Below, piece by piece: positions 4,524 through 7,268 of a DNA stretch of 7,268 nucleotides. Source of the stretch: Methylovirgula sp. (lineage in GTDB: Bacteria > Pseudomonadota > Alphaproteobacteria > Rhizobiales > Beijerinckiaceae); NCBI GenBank assembly GCA_030044485.1, contig JASHVQ010000152.1, positions 1 to 7,268 on the forward strand, in the 5' to 3' direction. The notes beneath the pieces were generated by a model that was not told the DNA's origin, made no database searches, and worked only from the letters and a program-made list of their open reading frames with translations. The position numbers were made by a program, and so were the translations under genes. Within the stretch, counting starts at the first letter, position 1; each line of letters opens with the position of its first letter.

Positions 4524-6443
4524 CTAATGCAGCACCGCCGGCAGGCGGTCGATCGCCGGCTTGTGCGGCGGAACTGGCTCGGCCTTCTCGTCGAAAAGCT
4601 CGGCGAGCTTCTCGGTCATCGCGCCCCCGAGTTCCTCCGCGTCGACGATCGTCACCGCGCGGCGGTAATAGCGGGTCACGTCATGGCCGATGCCGATGGC
4701 GATCAATTCGATCGGCGAACGCGTCTCGATTTCCTCGATCACGTGGCGCAGGTGGCGCTCGAGATAATTGCCGGGATTGACGGAGAGCGTCGAATCGTCG
4801 ACCGGCGCGCCGTCGGAAATCATCATCAGAATGCGGCGCTGCTCGGGGCGCGCCAAAAGCCGGCAATAGGCCCAATCGAGCGCCTCGCCGTCGATGTTCT
4901 CTTTGAGCAGGCCTTCGCGCATCATCAGCCCGAGATTTTTTCGGGCCCGCCGCCAGGGGGCGTCCGCCGCCTTGTAGATGATGTGGCGCAGGTCGTTGAG
5001 CCGGCCTGGCGAGGCCGGCTTGCCGGCCTGCAGCCAGGCCTCGCGCGCCTGCCCGCCCTTCCAGGCACGCGTCGTGAAGCCGAGAATCTCGACCTTCACC
5101 CCGCAACGTTCGAGGGTGCGCGCCAGAATGTCGGCGCAGGTCGCGGCAACCGTGATCGGGCGGCCGCGCATCGAGCCTGAATTGTCGAGCAGCAGCGTGA
5201 CCACGGTGTCGCGGAAATCCGTGTCCTTCTCGCGCTTGAAGGAGAGCGGCTGCTGCGGATCGACGATGATGCGCGACAGCCGCGCCGGATCGAGCATGCC
5301 TTCTTCGAGATCGAATTCCCAGGAGCGGCTTTGCTGCGCCATCAGGCGGCGCTGCAGGCGGTTGGCGAGCCGCGCCACGATCGAGGAAAGATTCTGCAAC
5401 TGCTTGTCGAGATAGGCGCGCAAACGGTCGAGCTCTTCCGGCTCGCAGAGCGCTTCGGCGGCGACGGTCTCGTCGAATTTCCTGGTGAAGGCGCGATAGT
5501 CCGGGGCGCGCGGTTCGGGCCGGCCTTTGCTCGGCGGGCGACGCGCTTCGGCGGGCTGCTCGCCTTCGGCGGCGTCGCCCTCCTCCTCGGCTTCGAATTC
5601 GCCGGCCGCCGCTTCGCTCGCCTCGAGCGTGGTCTCGCCCGCCGCTTCCGCGGCTTCGGCGCTCTGCGTCTCGGCGGCATCGGCGCCTTCGTCGCGCTCG
5701 CCTTGCAGCGTCTCTCCGTCCTCGTTCGGCTGCCTCTCCTCGCCCGTCTCGCCCTCTTCGCCGGAGTTGGAGCCGAAATCCTCGGCCATATCGAGCGCCG
5801 CCAGCACGCGGCGCACCGAAAGCGCAAAGCCGCGCTGATCCTCGAGGTCGGCGGCGAGCTTGTCGAGATCGCGCCCGGCGCGCTGCTCAATCGTCGCCCG
5901 CCACAGGTCGACGAGGCGCTGCGCGTTCTTGGGCGGCTTCTGCCCCGTCAGGCGCTCGCGCACGATGAGCGCCACCGCCTGTTCGAGCGGCGCGTCGGCG
6001 GGCTCGCGAATCTCCGAATAACGGCCGTGATGGAATCGGTCCTCGAGCATGGCGTCGAGATTTTGCGCAACGCCCTGCATGCGCCGCGCGCCGATGGCTT
6101 CGACGCGCGCCTGTTCGACCGCCTCGAAAACGGCGCGCGCCGCCGGGGGGCGCGGCGCGAGGCGGCGATGCACGTCCGCATTATGGCAGGCAAGCCGCAG
6201 CGCCAGCGAATCCGCCTGGCCGCGCAGAATCGCCGCGTCGCGGCGGCTCAATTTGCGCGGCGGCTCGGGCAGGCGGGCTTTCGCCGCCTGCCCGTTGCGG
6301 ACGAGACTCGGCTTTTCCGCCGCATAGGCCACTTCGAGTTGCGGCATATGGGCAAGGGCGCGCATGCAGCCCGCGACCGCCCGCTTGAAAGGCTCCTGCG
6401 GCGCCTCGATTCTCGATGGCGGCTTTTGGTTCGAGCCGGTCAC
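4524..6443 (-). CDS. cobT: Cobaltochelatase subunit CobT
   Basis: CobT works with the AAA+ protein CobS and the large subunit CobN to insert Co2+ into hydrogenobyrinic acid a,c-diamide, using ATP, in the aerobic cobalamin pathway. The 639 residues are close to the usual length. An N-terminal helical domain covers about 15-220 ([17 protein letters not shown] at 136-152). An acidic low-complexity linker, very rich in Glu/Ala, spans 221-300. A coupling region follows ([20 protein letters not shown]). A C-terminal von Willebrand A domain runs from about 412 to 618. Its MIDAS motif is intact: [11 protein letters not shown] with Asp420, Ser422 and Ser424, plus the later MISDGAP (Asp544). GTG at 6443 is the start, with AGAGAGA shortly upstream, and lies 33 bases after the cobS stop. 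The two genes form one operon. There is no export signal; it acts in the cytoplasm. Confidence 0.96.
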   Translation of the reverse strand: MTGSNQKPPSRIEAPQEPFKRAVAGCMRALAHMPQLEVAYAAEKPSLVRNGQAAKARLPEPPRKLSRRDAAILRGQADSLALRLACHNADVHRRLAPRPPAARAVFEAVEQARVEAIGARRMQGVAQNLDAMLEDRFHHGRYSEIREPADAPLEQAVALIVRERLTGQKPPKNAQRLVDLWRATIEQRAGRDLDKLAADLEDQRGFALSVRRVLAALDMAEDFGSNSGEEGETGEERQPNEDGETLQGERDEGADAAETQSAEAAEAAGETTLEASEAAAGEFEAEEEGDAAEGEQPAEARRPPSKGRPEPRAPDYRAFTRKFDETVAAEALCEPEELDRLRAYLDKQLQNLSSIVARLANRLQRRLMAQQSRSWEFDLEEGMLDPARLSRIIVDPQQPLSFKREKDTDFRDTVVTLLLDNSGSMRGRPITVAATCADILARTLERCGVKVEILGFTTRAWKGGQAREAWLQAGKPASPGRLNDLRHIIYKAADAPWRRARKNLGLMMREGLLKENIDGEALDWAYCRLLARPEQRRILMMISDGAPVDDSTLSVNPGNYLERHLRHVIEEIETRSPIELIAIGIGHDVTRYYRRAVTIVDAEELGGAMTEKLAELFDEKAEPVPPHKPAIDRLPAVLH

Positions 6444-6476
6444 GGCGCGTCTCTCTGCGCTCTTTGCGGGCGCGCT

Positions 6477-7268
6477 CTAGCTCATCGCCACGTTGACCGA
6501 GCTTTCGGGAAGCTCCTGGCCGAAGCAGCGCTGATAGAACTCGGCGACGAGCGTGCGCTCCAATTCGTCGCACTTGTTGAGGAAGGTCAGCCGGAAGGCG
6601 AAGCCGATGTCCTGGAAGATTTCGGCATTCTCCGCCCAGGTGATGACGGTGCGCGGGCTCATCACGGTCGAAAGGTCGCCGGCCATGAAGGCGTTGCGGG
6701 TCAAGTCCGCGACCCGCACCATCTTGCCGATCTGATCGCGCCCGTCCTTGGTCGCCAGGTAGGACTTCACCTTGGCGAGCACGATGCCGACTTCCTTGTC
6801 GTGCGGCAGATAGTTCAGGGTGGTGACGATCGACCAGCGGTCCATCTGGCCCTGATTGATCTGCTGCGTGCCGTGATAGAGGCCGGACGTGTCGCCGAGC
6901 CCGATCGTGTTGGTCGTCGAGAAGAGCCGGAAGGCCGGGTGCGGCTTGATCACGCGGCTCTGGTCGAGCAGCGTCAGCCGGCCCGAGACTTCGAGCACGC
7001 GCTGGATGACGAACATCACGTCCGGACGTCCCGCATCATATTCGTCGAAGCAGAGCGCGATATTGTTCTGCACCGCCCAGGGCAGGATTCCGTCGCGGAA
7101 TTCGGTGACCTGCTTGCCGTCCTTGATGACGATGGCGTCCTTGCCGACCAGATCGATGCGCGAGACGTGGCTGTCGAGATTGATGCGCACGCAAGGCCAA
7201 TTGAGCCGCGCCGCCACCTGTTCGATATGCGTCGACTTGCCGGTGCCGTGATAGCCGGTGACCATTAC
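6477..7268 (-). CDS. cobS: Cobaltochelatase subunit CobS (5' end outside window)
   Basis: CobS is the AAA+ ATPase of the cobaltochelatase chaperone complex with CobT. The visible part is the C-terminal 263 residues; compared with the usual length of about 330, roughly 65-70 N-terminal residues lie beyond the right edge. The ATG at 7265 is therefore an internal Met within the Walker A strand, not a start. Numbering from that Met: Walker [10 protein letters not shown] (4-12), [17 protein letters not shown] (29-45), Walker [18 protein letters not shown] (69-85), sensor-1-like [11 protein letters not shown] (112-122), [14 protein letters not shown] (141-154), and a helical end with [15 protein letters not shown] (203-217). 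All nucleotide-binding motifs appear intact. The ending NVAMS is followed by TAG, then cobT 33 bases downstream. It acts in the cytoplasm. Confidence 0.97.
   Translation of the reverse strand, partial: VMVTGYHGTGKSTHIEQVAARLNWPCVRINLDSHVSRIDLVGKDAIVIKDGKQVTEFRDGILPWAVQNNIALCFDEYDAGRPDVMFVIQRVLEVSGRLTLLDQSRVIKPHPAFRLFSTTNTIGLGDTSGLYHGTQQINQGQMDRWSIVTTLNYLPHDKEVGIVLAKVKSYLATKDGRDQIGKMVRVADLTRNAFMAGDLSTVMSPRTVITWAENAEIFQDIGFAFRLTFLNKCDELERTLVAEFYQRCFGQELPESSVNVAMS

Noticed and set aside
4527..5180. A 217-codon plus-strand frame downstream of rpmB
   Set aside because: It lies opposite cobT and reads as the antisense of well-conserved CobT sequence; no family features.
1..7268. tRNA genes, insertion sequences, CRISPR repeats, riboswitches (including a cobalamin riboswitch) and phage genes
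   Set aside because: No cloverleaf ends, terminal inverted repeats with transposase, spaced repeats or B12-box-like leader was seen. Any cobalamin riboswitch would be upstream of cobS, outside the window.

Overview
The window is about 7.3 kb of GC-rich, densely coding chromosomal DNA. It most likely comes from an alphaproteobacterium of the Hyphomicrobiales (Rhizobiales); the family cannot be fixed from the sequence. This rests on four things: the TimA (Tim44-like), MltA and Smr gene run beside a divergent fxsA; a typical alphaproteobacterial L28 and LeuD; the CobS/CobT pair of the aerobic cobalamin pathway; and strong G/C preference at third codon positions. There is no RNA gene, insertion sequence, CRISPR array or phage gene, and no gene-free stretch longer than 113 bases.

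Layout. (1) Bases 1-386, minus strand: the N-terminal 128 residues of an FxsA-family inner-membrane protein, cut by the window edge. (2) Bases 500-2865, plus strand: a compact run of a Tim44/TimA-like membrane-anchored protein, an MltA-type lytic transglycosylase and an Smr-domain protein. The stop-to-start gap is 3 bases between the first two, and an ATGA overlap joins the second and third. (3) Bases 2862-3008, minus strand: a 48-residue single-pass membrane protein whose stop codon shares a TTAA with the smr stop. (4) Bases 3082-4136, plus strand: a minimal HExxH metallopeptidase, then leuD. (5) Bases 4233-4520, plus strand: rpmB. (6) Bases 4524-7268, minus strand: cobS (partial) followed by cobT, ending 3 bases from rpmB.

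How the genes work together. CobS (AAA+ ATPase) and CobT (von Willebrand A protein with a complete DxSxS motif) form the chaperone part of the ATP-dependent cobaltochelatase. They act with CobN, which is not in this window. LeuD is the small subunit of isopropylmalate isomerase and needs a LeuC encoded elsewhere. TimA and MltA are envelope-linked. Smr is a probable nucleic-acid nuclease, with no obvious functional tie to its partners beyond co-transcription.

I find no clear new biological system; this is mainly conserved housekeeping DNA. The points worth a second look are small. The MltA starts at TTG, has no visible export signal, and sits in the same frame as timA across a single amber stop. 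Two exact short tandem duplications occur: 15 bp over the metallopeptidase start and 23 bp starting inside the leuD stop codon. A perfect 9-bp-arm hairpin covers the last leuD codons. The small membrane protein is easily missed.
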